A DNA stretch of 64,000 nt from Sialis fuliginosa (GCA_961205875.1 OY540814.1:11886993-11950992), one strand, 5' to 3'. Positions 13,101 through 26,780 are shown, numbered from the stretch's first letter. Numbers and translations: made by a program. Notes: generated from the sequence alone by a model not told the origin.

Positions 13101-16100
13101 ACGGTGTAAAAATAAAAATTGTACAGGTCCAGTAAAACCACCATTAGACGAACCAGTACCAAATCTCAAACATGCGTTAGGGAACCCAGGACCTTTGATG
13201 CCACTTCAGCACATTCACCGAAACCCCGGATTCGTGGCGCACATGCCGCCCGAGGAGCGCCCCGGAACACCGACAGTTGACGAACCTGGCATTCCTATGA
13301 TGCCAGCCACTATATCCGGGAACTATCCGCCGGGCGAGACGCCCCCGTTTGTGTCTCCCAACCAGCATGTGGTCGCACCAGGCTTGCCTCCTGTAATTGG
13401 CGGCGTTCTTGGGCCTCCGGGGGCGTATCCGACAGAGCCAAACAGCGTGCCACCATATGGAGCACCTCCGCCTCATTATGGTCCCCCACCACCTTTTGGC
13501 CCACCTCCTGTTATACGTGGACCTCAGCCGGTGCATTCTGATTTTAATCCTCATACAAGGTATTAATATTATTATAACCAAAGAAAAAAGTACATTAGAC
13601 TAATTTTATTAATTTCTTTCAGACCTTTTGGACCACGGCCACCATTTGATCAAATGCCACCAAGAACTTATAATGCACCTCCTCCAGGTTTTCATCAAGG
13701 CTATCCTCCAAGAGGTCCACCTCCTGGTGGTAGACCTTTTGGAGCGCCCAGACACATCAGACCTCCGCATAATGGAATACCAACACACGGGTAAATATAT
13801 AACCATATATCTTGAAAACTATTTAATGTTTAAAACAGGATATTAATAATAATTTTATCTTTTACAGTGTGATAGATGATCCGCTTGCTGCTTTCGAGCG
13901 AATGCTTCGTGAGAAGGATGAACGAGACAGGCGGGCCCGCAGACGCACCCGCAGTCGCAGTTTTTCACCACGTAGTCGCCGCTCTCTGTCATCTAGTCGT
14001 AGCAGAAGCTACACGCCTCGTAGTCGTAGCCGACCATCACGTTCGCGTTCTCGGACGCCTCCTGTCCAACGCAAACGTACAAGATCTAGAACCAGATCTA
14101 GGACTAGAAGTAGGACCCGATCGAGATCTAGGACGTCCATTAGACGTAGAACTAGAAGCCCGAGATCAAGGGATCGGTCGTTTACGCTTAGCAGGTAACT
14201 GTTTAGTTATTTTATATAATTGTATTTAATTAGTCATTTTAAATTAAGTTTGCACTGGTGATTGGTTGTTACAAAGATTCTTTTAACAACAATTTTATTG
14301 TGAAAGTCACCATATTAGCAGAAGTCTGTAAGGTCATAAAACTAGGTATTGCTGTACATTTAGAATGAATTCATACAAACAATTCATTAAAATTTTCTGA
14401 ACGATGAATGATCATTGGATTGTGGGATTCCATATTAGGATATTTTGATTGTTCTTTATTCAACAATCGCCCAACTCTATAAAAAATATTAAAATCAAAC
14501 AAAGAATAATGAGAACGAACAACCTTGCACAGTTATCTAATGACTTGACTGATTTCATATGCATTTACTTTTGTTATTATCAACCGATTGTAAAACAACA
14601 ATGTGGTAAACGATTTTTTATTTTTGCACTGTAATTTTGCAAAAATAAAGTAAATTCAATATTTAAAAAGAGGTACTTGTCTATTATATCCCTGGCATTT
14701 GCAGATGGCAAGTGTGATGTAGTGTATGATTTGATCAGCGCCAATATGTGTAAAGTGTGTACTATTAATTTCAATATTTTTAAATAGATAATTATTGTAT
14801 ATTCGGTTATTATTATTGAAAACTGTAACATAGTAATTAAACTATGCATAAAGCGAAGATTTAATCGAACTGTCCTTGATTAAGACAATCTATTGGGGCA
14901 AAATCGGTTTGGTTAGTTTTGTTAGGTTAATATGCAATAATAAATATTTAAACTAATAGTACACACTTTACTCACATAGGCACTGAATATACCTTATAAT
15001 ACATGAGACTTGCACATCTACAAATACCGGAGATACAATAGACAAGTACTAAAAAAAATACAGCATAGTATGATGGTATTTTATAATATAATTTTTTTTT
15101 CAGATCTCGTTCGTTCTCACGTAGTCCTAGTCCTAGAATATCACCTCGTGAATTTTCTCCAAGACGTAGACCATTGTCTAGAGAAAGATATAGATCACCT
15201 CTGCCTCCGGCCAGGCAATCTCCTCCTCCCAGGTAATAATTTATAAAAATCAGTAACGATTATTTTTTAAATTTCATAGATGATTTTGTATTAACAATTT
15301 ATTCTTTATTTGTAGATATCGCTATCCCGACCGCAGACCAGCTCATGTTGAGCGTGGCGAGCGTGAAAGAGACCGTGGTTACCCACCGCAGATGTACGGT
15401 AGCTACTACGACGGTCCTCCCCTCGATTATCACTATGACCGTGTGTATGACAGAGAGAGAGATTACAGACGCGAGAGAGATGGAGAGCACGTCGACAGAG
15501 AGCGTGTGGACAGGGAGAGGGGTGAGAGAGAGAGAATAGACAGGGATAGAGAGAGGGTAGATAGGGAGCGAGACAGGGAACGGCCTGCTGATAACAGAGA
15601 CAGGTTGGAGAGAGACAGAGAGAGGCCCGAGAGAGACAGGGCGGAGTATGTTGAGAGAGCTGCGAAAGAGAGGCCGGAGTACCCGGAGCGAGACAGGAGA
15701 GAACGGCCAGAGAGAGAAAGAGGTGATCACTTTGTGGAGAGACGAGCAGGCATGGGGAGCGGTGGTGGTGGGTCCCGCAGAGGAGGTGTACCACAAAGGT
15801 ATATACCAAGTCCACCGTTCATGCGTAAAGACTATGTCCCACTGGGTTCGGTGCCCCCGGTCCAGAACACGACGCCGTACTATTCTATACAGGAACACGC
15901 GGTTTACCACCATCAAGAACCGCCGCCACCGATGGTACAGCCAACTTTATCTAACAGGTATTTACTAAACTATATTTACTATTGTTGGTATTATTACTTA
16001 TTTTGCTGCAACTGTTGTAATATTTTTGTTTCAAGAATCAATAGTTTTCTGGTGGTTTTGGAGTATTTCTTTTTAATTATTTTGAATATATTTTGTGTTT

Positions 16101-19100
16101 GTATTGATTTTTCGTATATAGTTTTTTTGAACATGTGTTTGAAGAATATTGTGTCCTGTTGCACTTTGTATGTAACGGAGTATAATTTATCTCATTATAT
16201 TATTTGTATATAGTAAAAGTTATGTGTTTTGGTACAAATGATTTATTTTAAAAAATTATATGTTAGGTTAGGTTTGACGTTGGTGTCAAAAAATATAATT
16301 TAATGCATTTATAACTCTACTTACAGATCAATAAAAATTGTAAATTGTGATTTACTTAATAAGTTAAACTACATAACTTTGACTGTATATCTAATATAAA
16401 TGAATTATTGAATTCTAATATATTTTATATATCCATATTTATTTATTTTATACAAAATCGATATAATTATTTAAGTTTTTTTTTGTTGTATAAAATTACA
16501 GAAGCTGTGATAAAATTGTGATATCTTTTTATATATTGTACTATAATTATTTGAAATAAAATATTTTCATAATTTTCTATTGAAATATATATATATAATT
16601 TCAAGGAATTTATTGTTTATAGGTAATTATTATTATCTATAAATTATATTTACTAAATTGACTATTATATTATATAAATAAGTTACTGTTAATCTATATA
16701 ACGTAGCATGCAGAAATTTTAATTTATGTATATGAGATTACTTTAGTAGTGAAATGATAATATAAACTATTTTATATATTTATTGTTTTCTTTATTATTT
16801 TTGTCATTATGACCATAATTTATTTAAAATTGTTTACATCCATTAACTTTAAGAGGGAAAGCCACTGTGACGGGTAAAAAAATTGTCAATGTTTGGGAAT
16901 TTTATTCACAGGTGTAACTAATTATTTTAGGATATTCAATATCAATTTTTATTGAAAAATACGAGCCTTGATGTGACAACCAAAAAAAATGTTTGTCCAT
17001 AGTTCCTTCGAAATTTTAGGATGGGTTATTGGTAAAATAAATTAATATTTCATCAATATCTATATGAATGTAGCTATGATTGTGCGTAGCCGTTTTTAAT
17101 TTTTTCAGAAAATGGTGATGGTTTGAAATTTTTTTTCCATTTTTAACACCTTTTTTTTAATTTAAGCGATCATAAAAATAGTAAATATCAAAATTTCAAA
17201 AATCGCCTACACATAGACTTAGCCACTGTGATTACAAAACTTTTGAAAACATTTTTAAATCAGTTCATTAGTCTTTAAGGGATTGCTGGAACCAGATCGG
17301 AAAAAGTCGTTAAGAGAAAAATGCATTCAAAGTTTTCTGAGGGTCATAACCGGCCACGCTATCTGATCTCACTAAATTAACTGTAACTCAGGCAATTTTC
17401 AGAATTTTAACTTAATTTTTTTTAAACATATTTTTGAATATGTATATTTAAAAAAAAAAAGCATTAAAAAAATCGATTTTTTTCTGTCACAGTGGCTTTC
17501 CCCCTTAATGTTAGACGTCTTAATTTTGAATGATGATTTAATTTTCAATATTTCTATATAAGTTGGTCTGAATTCCGGGTTTTATAAAAGTAATAAAGAG
17601 TACAAGAAATATTGGTAGTAATCCCTAAGGATGGCTGTGGTACTAAATGTGTAAAATGTTTTATCATGTTACTCATTTTAATTTCCTGTTTTGCTAATAT
17701 TTATTCTGTGATATATTATCTATTGTTACATTATGATTTTATAAAAATTTTATCATTTATTTGAAGAAAATAATTGTTTAAAATATCGTATGCCTGAAAA
17801 TTTACACATACTTATTTTATTGTAAGCAATATTGTAGTTGATATTAAATAAAACTATGTATAATATATCTTTCAATTCAGAATTAAATTATTTCTGATGT
17901 TGATTAATGTATTTTTGATACTTGATGCAAATGTTTTTAAGGTTCCGTAGAAACCCTATTTATATCTAACTTTGTCGTCAATCACAGCAAAATATCTCGC
18001 TAGAGTGGGGTGACAAAATTTAGATCTCAATACTTAGAATTTGATCCTAGTTTTCTAATTCTTAAATAGTGACTGCAAAGGGGTTCTAAATAGTCACTCC
18101 TATCATGGTAATTACTAGCTCAAAAATTTCAAATTTTTTTTTATAACAGGTCTTTGGTTATACTACCAATGACAAACAGGCGCGGACTAGTGCAAAGGGA
18201 GGTGCGAAAAGTTTAACAGAAGTGTAATTTTCATAACATAACATTTAGGTATAATTATAAATAAAAAATATATACATATAAATAAAATTTTATAACATAA
18301 CATTTTTTATCTATTATCTGTTCCTGAAAGGCAGTTTACTGTGTAGTTTTAGACTGACAACTATTGAAAAGGAAAAACTGATAGAATTATCATGCGATAC
18401 TTCAAACAAAAATTTCAGAGCGAAACCCTAGTTCAATTTTGGTTGAATCGAAGTTAAGAATATAATACTTCAAGCAAAGCAATGCAAGTACTGCTGCCAT
18501 TCGTAACATCATATTTATGCAAAGCGGGATTTTCTGCATTAGTTGCAATGAAATTCAAATATCAAGACTGTTTAGTAGAAGAAAAAGAGTTACGAGTAGC
18601 ACTCTCCTCAATGACACTTATATATAATGAAGTTTGTGCTAATAAACAAGCACATTCATCTATCAATAAGGTTTTTTTTAAACGTGTCTATTATTTTATA
18701 AAAAAAAGGAGTGGAGGGGGCAAGATTAGATTTTTTAATGGGAGGCATAGTAACAAAGTTTGGAAACCACTGCTTTAAACTTTGATATCAAAATGTAGAT
18801 CTCAATCAATAGAATTCGATCCTGTTTTTAGTGGGTACTACGGAACCCTAAAGGCATACACCCATGTATGTCTTGACTGATTTTTTGCTACGCAGTATTG
18901 ATAAACAGTAGTTTTTTCAGTGTGAGAGAAATGGTCCAATTTTAATTCAAGGTGATTTTCTCTTCGAGTATCTCAAACTATTTTTAGCTTGGGAAGTTCA
19001 GGTATAGGGGGGGGGGGGATTTCTAACTTACATTAAAAAGAAATATATATATATATGCAAGATTTAATAACCTTACTTGTTTTTTACCATGACATCGTAA

Positions 19101-22100
19101 TCTGTCATTCGATTTTATTTATGTTCAAAGCTTGGACACACTGGCATAAAATTTTACATGTGTTACAAAGATTTACATTAGAATCTTTGTAATGCTACAA
19201 AGCATGTTGGTTATACGTGTAAACTTTTACGCTAAGTGTCCCGGGTTCAATAGTGTTTTCAGGATTTTTTGAAGTAAATGGAGAAGTTGGTGAAATGTGT
19301 TGAGAGTGTAATATGGGGATGGGGAGAATCTGGAAATGGTCATTAGGCTGACATAATAGGTTAATGGCTGTTTAAGTGATTGATTCCTATACTTCATTTC
19401 CTTTCTTTGCTGATGTCTTGAATATTATAAATTCTTTAGAACTTACATTTTTTGATACTATACGATTTATTCTTATTTTGTGAAATGCGTATTTTATATT
19501 TTATACTTGATTTTTTTCCTGTTATTTATGATTTTATTTCGGTATTTATTTTAACGGATCAACGATTTCGCTGTATAATTTGTAACTATTTGGCAGAAAC
19601 AAAGATGTTTCTTTTTGTTGATCTTGATTTTAATATCAATAGATCAGTTATTGCATATTTTTATGAATTATTAAAATAATACTTATCAAATTTAAATAAC
19701 TTATTTAATTACATTAAATAAATGTGCTACTAAATTAGGTATTAGTTACATTAAAAAAAATATATAAAATCATATTTATAAACTGATTTATGATACTATT
19801 ATTTTAAATTGACTACTGAAAAGTAAACAAAAGTGACATATTTGCTTCTGTAAAATAGATACGATGTTCTACATAAATTGTGATATGTTGTAGTTTCAAG
19901 CTCACTTATTAAAAATCTGAATGGGCAGAACTCTTTTCACTGCATCTTGTTCAGAAAGATTTCCTGCTACCAGAATCGTAAGTCTCGGGGGCCACTTCTA
20001 GACTCAGTTCGGGGTCTGGTGTGCTTTTTGATCAGTGAGTTTGAAACTACATCAAATCAAAATTTCAATTAATTTCATCAAAATTCGTTTTCTATTTAAA
20101 GTGTACGTAATCCTTTACTCCAATTCAATGTTTGAATATATTAAAACACTGATACAGTTTTGGGATTGGCAACTTTTTCGGGCAAATCATTTGTTTCTTC
20201 AATTATTATTTTTAATAAAATATTAAGATTACTGCAAACTCTTCAGTTATATTGTATTTATATTGTAATAAATCACATTGTCTATTAAAAAATTAAGTAA
20301 ACAGCCAAATGTTGCCAGTTCCACGCTTATAATGTTTTATGACTTCTATATTGGGGCTGTCCATTAACAACGTCATACTATTTTTTTTGTTATTTTCGAT
20401 CCCCTCTCCCCTCATCACAATCTTGCAACCCTCCACCCTCTTGATTTATTTTTTGAGTTGCTATTTTATTTAAAAATTAAGTGAAATGTAATGTATCTGA
20501 CTCCTTCCCTTTTCCTTGTCACACTTTGTCATGTAAGAAGGACTCCCACAATATTTCTGTGCAATACATTTTATAGATGTACATTTTTCTTATTTTTTTT
20601 TTTTAGTATTTAAATCATTCAAAATATTAAAATTAGTAATGCTATTTTATAAATTATTATCTTTAGAAATATTGTAAAAATAATATAACAATGTAATATT
20701 GTTATTATTTCTAGAATAGGTGAAAAATTTATATACAGTGAAATTTCATCAAATCAACTAGCTGTAAATGAATGGTTCCGTGAAATAATGGTCGTTTAAT
20801 AAAGGAATTGTGTAGGTTAATTGGTCGGTTAGAGAAATTTCACTGTGTTAATATTCTTAGTAAATGAGCTCTTTAACTAATGCGATACAATAAACTTAGA
20901 GGAAAGATATTGAAAAAAATTACACAATATATGTATTGAGAAGTTGTAACCAATACATTTCAATATCATAATTGTGTATTGTAAATAAAGTTAATTTTGT
21001 CATTTGTATTATTTATGTCTCTTGATATGAAACAGTTAATAGTTTGTTTATTTTTAATTCAAATTGACAAAACATTAACTTATTGTTACTAATTTTCAAC
21101 ACTTCATGTTTCCATCAAACAATTGTCTGCAGTAATAAACAAATAACTAAATTTAAAAATAACTGTTTTGATATTTGTACAGGAAAATCAACTTATAAGC
21201 AGGAGTGGATTGATGATAAATTTCAACCCATTTTATAGAAGTTATTCCTTATATTTATATATATATGCTAATGACCCAATTAGCCATATTGATCAGTTTA
21301 AATTGTGTCAATCCGCCTTTGTTTGTAAGTCAACATTATATTTATATTAAAATTAAAAAATTTATATTTTAATCTGCTAAATTTAGGTTGTCCTTAAAAA
21401 GTTGAAACAAAGATCACTACAATTTATTTTTTTATACGTAAATAAAATTTAAATCGAGCTATTCAAACTAAAGATACTGTATCTCCAATTCTTGAAATCA
21501 AAATTGTTTTTATTAAACCAATTACTACTCTTTTTTTATAACTGCAATTTAGTTGATCAGTGTTTCTCACACACACAATCAATTCGTCCATAAATCGATC
21601 TGAAAAGTTTTATCTGTTCAGATTTAACGTTATTTACTACTTTTATTTCAGTGGCATTATTTTTGATTGAATTGATTAGTTCGATATGATCAAACTAATC
21701 GTGTGTGATGAGCTTTAGTCCACACTTTAAGCTCCGTTTTGACTATTTCACAATCTGTCTTGTTTTCTAAATTTAGTGAAGTCTGTATGATAGAGAAATT
21801 ATTGTATTAAAATGAAAAATATTTTAATTTCCAATATTTGTTAAGTCATAAAACATTTTTTTTTTAATTAATGTATATAAAAATGTATACATATTTTTCA
21901 TTAATATCTGAAGGTAAATTATCTTGAATCCTGATGTTTCACAATTATACAATTTTTGTTATATTCATCTTCATAAAAACTTTCTCTCTGTTTGAAATTG
22001 CTAAAAGGATTAAGACTACTTACTTATTGTAGATTTATTACCAAATTCTAATTAAAAAACATAGTAAGTGTAAGTGAACGTTTGCATTCAATTTTTAGAG

Positions 22101-25100
22101 AATTGTATTTGTTTACATAAGCCATGTTGTATCGAAGAGGCTTAAGTCAATTTTCTTGGCGAAGTAGACTCAATTGTTTTGATTTCTGATTGACTCATTA
22201 ATTATTTATTATTTTATTTTCATACAATATATCTGCGATAAATTATATTTAATGTATATTATTTTTTCCAAATTTACCAAATTAGTGCCATTGTAATCAA
22301 TACAATCCGTTTTTGCTTGAATATTTTCAGATATTTATGGTTTCATTTTGTTCAGTAGTTATAATACTTATGTAATATTTTACTGAAGCAAAAATGGTTT
22401 AATATTTTTTTTTAATGATTGGAAATAATAATAAATTTTTATATTTTTTGTCGAATCATTTTTTACTAATGTTTTGTTAAATATTTATATTTCATTATTA
22501 GAAATTTATAAGTTTTTTAAATGTGATATTTACAACTGTAATAATATTTTGTATTTAAAAAAAAAAATTGAATAAAGAAATATAACAACAAATAATTGTA
22601 TGATTATCTAAGTTGCCAAATAGGATTTTCGAAGATTCATTTTGCTGAGAAAAAGAAGAAAGAAAACAACAAGGGATTTTCTACAGAGAAATTTACAAGT
22701 TTTACTGATAAAAAGGTTACTGATACAATATATTTGTTTTCTTAATACTGTATTTGAAAATTTCTGAAATTGTTAACCTTTTCATTACGAGGAGCATACG
22801 TATACGTTTTGTATATATGTGTCCAATAAACAAAGAGCGTATGTTTTTGATATGAGTTTTTACTGTTATATGATGAGAAAGATATATATTACATGCACTC
22901 ACGTATGTTTGTTGAAAAAAGCCCGTAACGTAAAGGTTAATATTCATTTCAGAAATATTTATAATAAGTTGAATCAACGCCTATTTATCAGTAAAGATAT
23001 GTATATTCATTGAAGAATGAAGACTGATAATGAAGATTGTGTCAAACAGCTTTAACTTTGTCCTGCATTAAACATCTCATTTACGTTTTTGTAGTTGTAT
23101 TTGTTTTATAGGTATGTTCGATACAAATATAACAAATATATGCATTAATATTTTGTGTGTGTGTTCTTAAGCATAAAGTAATTTACGTGTGTCAAATTTT
23201 ATTAAATAGCACATTTTGCTAAAGGCGTAGTGAAGGTATATGGTGTCCGGAGTTAGAGAATTGTTTTATTACGAGAATAATTAAATACGTGAGCGTCATG
23301 TTTTACATAATAACGTCATTTAGTTCCCCTGTAAATGGAAGCTGAAGCATATGCTTTGCTACGCCAGTGCATTTTGAATCATATTTTAAAAGATATTTGT
23401 CCATTTAAACATTTTCTTAACTCATTTAGAAAACAATTATTGTTTAACTTTCTCTTTTCATACCTTATTCTTTTTTATCATTTTTAATAATTATGTGAAA
23501 TTAAATAGAATCATTCTTGACTTCTGAGTAAAAAATGTATTTTGGTTTTGATCTTCTTTTTTTTTTAAACTAAAATATCTATTTGAATTAATTTTAATAA
23601 TAATTTTTATGTAGTTGAAGATAATCATAGCGGTAATCTTGCAATGAGCAAATGGTAAGATTTACAAGTACGATCAAAATCAGTTATAACTAGATTTTCA
23701 GAATTGATAGTTTCGTTCGTAATAACCGGATTAAAAATATTAATATTTAAATACACATGAACCAGACTTTGCACATCTGAATAAGTCAAATATAATCCAT
23801 ATCAAAATTCATTATTGCATACTTGGAGTGAACTTTGACGAGAAAAAAAAATCTCTTTGTACGACTGATTAAAAAATGACTTAAAACTATTTTTTGTGGG
23901 TCAGATTTGAATAATTTGAATGAATTTTGAATAACAATTGTCAATGCGAGTAATTTTTGGTCTAAACGTGCAAATTTTTTGTTTTACCCAAGAAGAAGAA
24001 TATGTAAAAATAAAAACTACATATAAATTTCTGAAAATATCTGAGTTTAACTGTTTTAAAGTATCTTTAAAAACGATGGCAAAGTAGATGTAATAAAACA
24101 GTAATTTTGTCATATTTCATTTTTTCAACTTTACTTTTAGATCACTCATCAACGACTCATTCTTTTTGAGGAAATTATAATCTAAATATACATATAAACA
24201 CATAACAATGATTATTATTTATTTCACAGATATGGAACACGTGGACCATCAACTGATTATCCTCCTGGTTTAATGGACAAACCGATCTTACGTCCAGGAT
24301 TAATAAAAGATACTTCTCCCCGTACTTATTCATCTACAAGAGGTCCGACACCGCCTGGAACTGAACAACCAACAGTCCCTGGTTTTGAATCACCAAGGTT
24401 CGAACGTCAGAATCCAATTATATCTGATGCACCTCCAGGTGTGGATCCTAATGCTGGCGATACTGTTATTACAAAACCGTTGATTCAAGAACGATCATCG
24501 ACGGAAATAAAGAGTCGGGATTCTGAGAAAGAAAGGAGTAAATCTGATAGGCCACATGATCCAGATGGAGAAAAATCAAAGTATGATAAAAAAACATACG
24601 ACCAGAGACGCAGGACGAGTGCTTCTCCACATCGTAAAGATCATTCGGACAGACATCGCCGTCACAGGCGTGATTCTCTGGAAGAGAGGGATAGAGATCG
24701 CGGTAGAGATCGTGAACGAGATAGAGAGAGAGAAAGGGAAAGAGAAAGAAATCGTGATAGGTATACGTCTGAATCTGACAGGGAACATATTAAACATAAT
24801 GACAAAAAGACTAAAGATAGTTCTGAGGATGACAAAAGTAAAAAGAACAAAGATAAAAAGAAGAAGAAGAAAGATAAGGACGCAGAAAAATCAAAGAAAA
24901 AAGAAGAGAAGAAAAAACGTAGAGAGCAAGAGAAAATAAAGAAAGCGGAAGAGAAAAGTGGGAAAGATAAAAGTACTGAAGAAAAAAGTAAAAAAGAGGA
25001 ATCAAAACCAATAATTCAAAAAGAAACCAAAAAAGAAACTGTAACTAAAGAAGAACCGAAACAAGAATCTGTTACAGATTTGTATGATGGAATTTTAACT

Positions 25101-26780
25101 GAAGGTATTGATACTAAAGTTATGGAAACTGCCGTAAAACCTGATTCTGTTAAAAATGAGAATGAAAATCAAACTAAAGAAGAAGTACTTCATGAAGATA
25201 CTGATGAAAAAGATACATCGTTTGATGGACTTGACTTACACGTAAATGAACAAGATTTAATAAAAGCTGAACAAGAAACGCCGCAAAAAACAAAAGTTGA
25301 AGTTCTAGCACCTCTTCCTGCTCTCTCTAAATGGGAAATGGAGGAAGATGATAAAAAAGAAATAAGTGATAGTAAACTTGATGCAAAATCATTAGAAAAA
25401 CCACAAAGCAAAATGGTCACGTCGGAAGTTTTAAAACACGCCGAAAATGCTATATTTAAAAAAGCTATTAACGCAATTCGTCCAATCGAAATCAAGAAGA
25501 TTAGTTCAGACAGAGCTAAATTATATGCCGGTGAAAAAACAAATGAAATACTGCTATCACCCTCGAATGACAAAGAACCTATCACGTTACCAAATATACA
25601 AGTGACTATACCGACGAACAATGATTGGGAAACTCGATTAGTTGACATAAATCCTTCTAGACCAGAAAAAACACCCCCACCAGTGAGACTATCGGTAAAA
25701 GAACGTTTGGGTTCTAAAGTAGAAGATCTAGATAAAATACCTAAAGACGATAAGACATATGATAGAAATAAGTCAAAGAGCTTATCGCCATTGGGTAGAC
25801 GAGACAGAGATACAGGTAATAGAAACATTACAGTGTCTGATAGGAGAGTAGAGATTGATAAATCACAGAGAAGAGATCCAAAAAGGCATGGTGGAGATTA
25901 TGATAGGAGAACAGGTTCTAGAAATGGGCGCAGTCACAGTAGAGATAAAGGGTATCGTGACAGAGATCGAGGGTCTGAGAGAAGACATGTATATAAACGT
26001 GAAGAGCCACAAAGAAGAGTGCACGAAACAGTCAGCAGAAATACTATACGGAAACCGGAAAGAAGAGATGACAAAACATTAGACAGATCTAAAGATGATA
26101 AAAGTAAGGAGAAAAAGAAAAGTAAGCGATCCCCAAGTAGCAGTCCTGATAAAAAGAACAGTGAAAAAGAAAAACGTAAGAAGAAAGAAAAGAAGCATAA
26201 AAAAGATAAAGATAAAGTAAAGAAACATAAGAAAGATGAAGATGAAAATGAAGGCGAAACAAAGAAAGTTGAGAAGAAAGATTCAGTTGGTCCTGAAACA
26301 GAGAGGAAAGATGTAGCATCGACAGTTAAAAAAATACCTGAACGTAGGAAACCTACATTAGATGAATCAAATTTTGAACCGGATTATGAAAATTTAGATA
26401 GTGATTCTGATGGTGAAGAAAAAGATAAAAGAACTGAAAGTGGAAAAAAACGAGAACGTGTTAAAAGTGATGACAAAGGTGATGAAGTTAGTGTTAAAAA
26501 GGCAAAAATCGATAATACTGTTGTCGCTAAATCTAAATCTAAAGAACCCGAGAGTTCTAGTTCTGACAGCAGTTCTGATAGTTCTAGTTCAGATGACGAT
26601 AAGCATAAAAAGAAACACAAAAAACATAAAAACAAAAAGAAGCGTAAAGTTTCAAGTTCTAGTAGTTCTGAATCAGACAGTGGTTCTAGTAGCGATGAAG
26701 ACGTCAAAAAGAAGAAGAATAAAAATAAAAAACATAAAACTAAGAAATCTAAGAAGAAAAAGAAGTCTAAACATAAATGA
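7179..26780 (+). CDS. RBBP6: RBBP6 / Snama-type E3 ubiquitin ligase, complete
   Basis: RBBP6 is a nuclear RING E3 ligase and 3'-end processing factor. Thirteen exons: 7179-7344, 7620-7878, 10601-10715, 10777-10901, 10983-11137, 12203-12467, 12601-12824, 13127-13559, 13623-13790, 13868-14194, 15104-15232, 15316-15957, 24230-26780. Their sum is 5559 bases (1852 residues plus TGA) with all phases in register. Residues 1-76 are the DWNN ubiquitin-like domain. A CCHC zinc knuckle uses C161, C164, H169 and C174. The U-box-like RING has C250, C253, C265/C266, C271, C274, C287 and C290; the intron splits the codon of C274. Then come a proline-rich region (exons 8-9), RS repeats (exons 10-11), R/E/D-rich repeats (exon 12) and a lysine-rich tail with SSSD acidic tracts (exon 13). 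The segment IPRSFMVPVEG and the order of domains are diagnostic. The ATG at 7179 starts the conserved MSVHYKFKS. Confidence 0.95.
8963..9332. mobile_element. hAT MITE with CAGGG ends (370 bp)
   Basis: The ends are CAGGGTTTTGAACCG and its complement (CGGTTCAAAGCCCTG), typical of hAT terminal repeats. The flanking 8-mers (TATCAAAT / AATCAAAT) agree at 7 of 8 positions, as expected for an ageing target duplication. The interior is full of ACCGGAAC/AAAACCGG words on both strands and has no reading frame. Confidence 0.72.
9576..9712 (+). repeat. Minisatellite, left inverted array
   Basis: About eight imperfect copies of a 17-bp unit, consensus GACATGGACAAAAGGCA. The same unit recurs in inverted orientation at 10372-10540, so the two arrays face each other across a 660-bp spacer. 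Confidence 0.8.
9742..10363 (+). mobile_element. GGGTTCCG-family repeat, copy A (PIF/Harbinger-like)
   Basis: Starts with GAGTTCCGAAGAAACCC after TTA, then shares long blocks with copies at 17941-18848, 37938-38380 and 58918-59436, for example CCCTATTAATCTCAC, AGTCAAAGCAAAATAT, ATGGCGCCAGCAGGGG and GTAGATCTCAATCAATAG. The right terminal repeat is not present. It lies between the two inverted minisatellite arrays. Confidence 0.6.
10372..10540 (-). repeat. Minisatellite, right inverted array
   Basis: About nine copies of TGCCTTTTGTCCATGTC, the complement of the left array unit at 9576-9712. The outer ends of both arrays share ACGACAAAAGGCAGA, so they may be terminal inverted repeats of one element of about 970 bp. 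The cysteine-rich open frames across it are by-products of the 17-bp unit. Confidence 0.8.
11138..12202. other. RBBP6 intron 5 with a small hairpin
   Basis: The only structure seen is an imperfect inverted repeat at about 11369-11428 (AGAGTGCACGCGCAC against GTGCGCACTCT). This is a possible small MITE remnant. The rest is AT-rich intron between the two halves of the RING finger. Confidence 0.45.
16853..17504. mobile_element. TTAA-flanked MITE (652 bp)
   Basis: Inverted ends GAGGGAAAGCCACTGTGAC at left and the complement of GGGGGAAAGCCACTGTGAC at right. TTAA is present at 16849-16852 and 17505-17508. No coding capacity. Confidence 0.82.
17941..18848 (+). mobile_element. GGGTTCCG-family repeat, copy B, split by a hAT relic
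   Basis: Left end GGTTCCGTAGAAACCC and right end CTACGGAACCC followed by TAA match the family ends. The family body is interrupted at about 18181-18775 by unrelated hAT DNA and resumes with ATCAAAATGTAGATCTCAAT. Confidence 0.68.
18185..18774 (+). pseudogene. hAT transposase relic (ZBED/SCAND3-like C-terminus)
   Basis: The clearest block, 18482-18665, encodes VLLPFVTSYLCKAGFSALVA, then KFKYQDCLVEEKELRVALSS and KQAHSS. This is the hAT C-terminal dimerisation region as found in ZBED5/SCAND3-type transposases. Upstream, EKLIELSCDTSNKNFRAK (about 18370-18425) matches the preceding part of the same proteins, but stops and frame changes intervene. The right end, TTTGGAAACCACTG, resembles a hAT terminus. 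It is nested inside the Harbinger-like repeat, so it is younger than that repeat, yet decayed. Confidence 0.72.
20345..20565. repeat. GTCCATTAA dispersed repeat, copy 1
   Basis: Starts GGGGCTGTCCATTAACAACG and contains CCTTGTCACACTTTGTCA. A second copy lies inverted at about 37565-37712. Terminal words of this type (GTCCATTAA...ACGTCA) are common in arthropod MITEs, but a full element with matching ends is not clear here. Confidence 0.5.
20736..20845. mobile_element. Small Tigger/mariner-like MITE (about 110 bp)
   Basis: Inverted ends CAGTGAAATTTC ... GAAATTTCACTG. The interior words GGTCGTTTAAT and TTGGTCGGTTA resemble pogo/Tigger terminal sequences. TA precedes the left end, but the right flank is not TA. 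Confidence 0.5.

Larger units (their letters stand above)
15958..24229. other. RBBP6 intron 12 (8.3 kb)
   Basis: The longest intron of the gene separates the R/E/D-rich exon from the lysine-rich last exon. It holds a TTAA MITE, a Harbinger-like repeat with a nested hAT relic, a GTCCATTAA repeat and a small Tigger-like element, listed separately. In 18852-20340 and 20846-24229 I see only AT-rich DNA without a supportable gene. Confidence 0.55.

Noticed and set aside
15299-15916. Long antisense frames opposite RBBP6 exon 12
   Set aside because: They are shadows of a biased R/E/D-rich coding sequence; the sense frame has matching splice phases and domain context.
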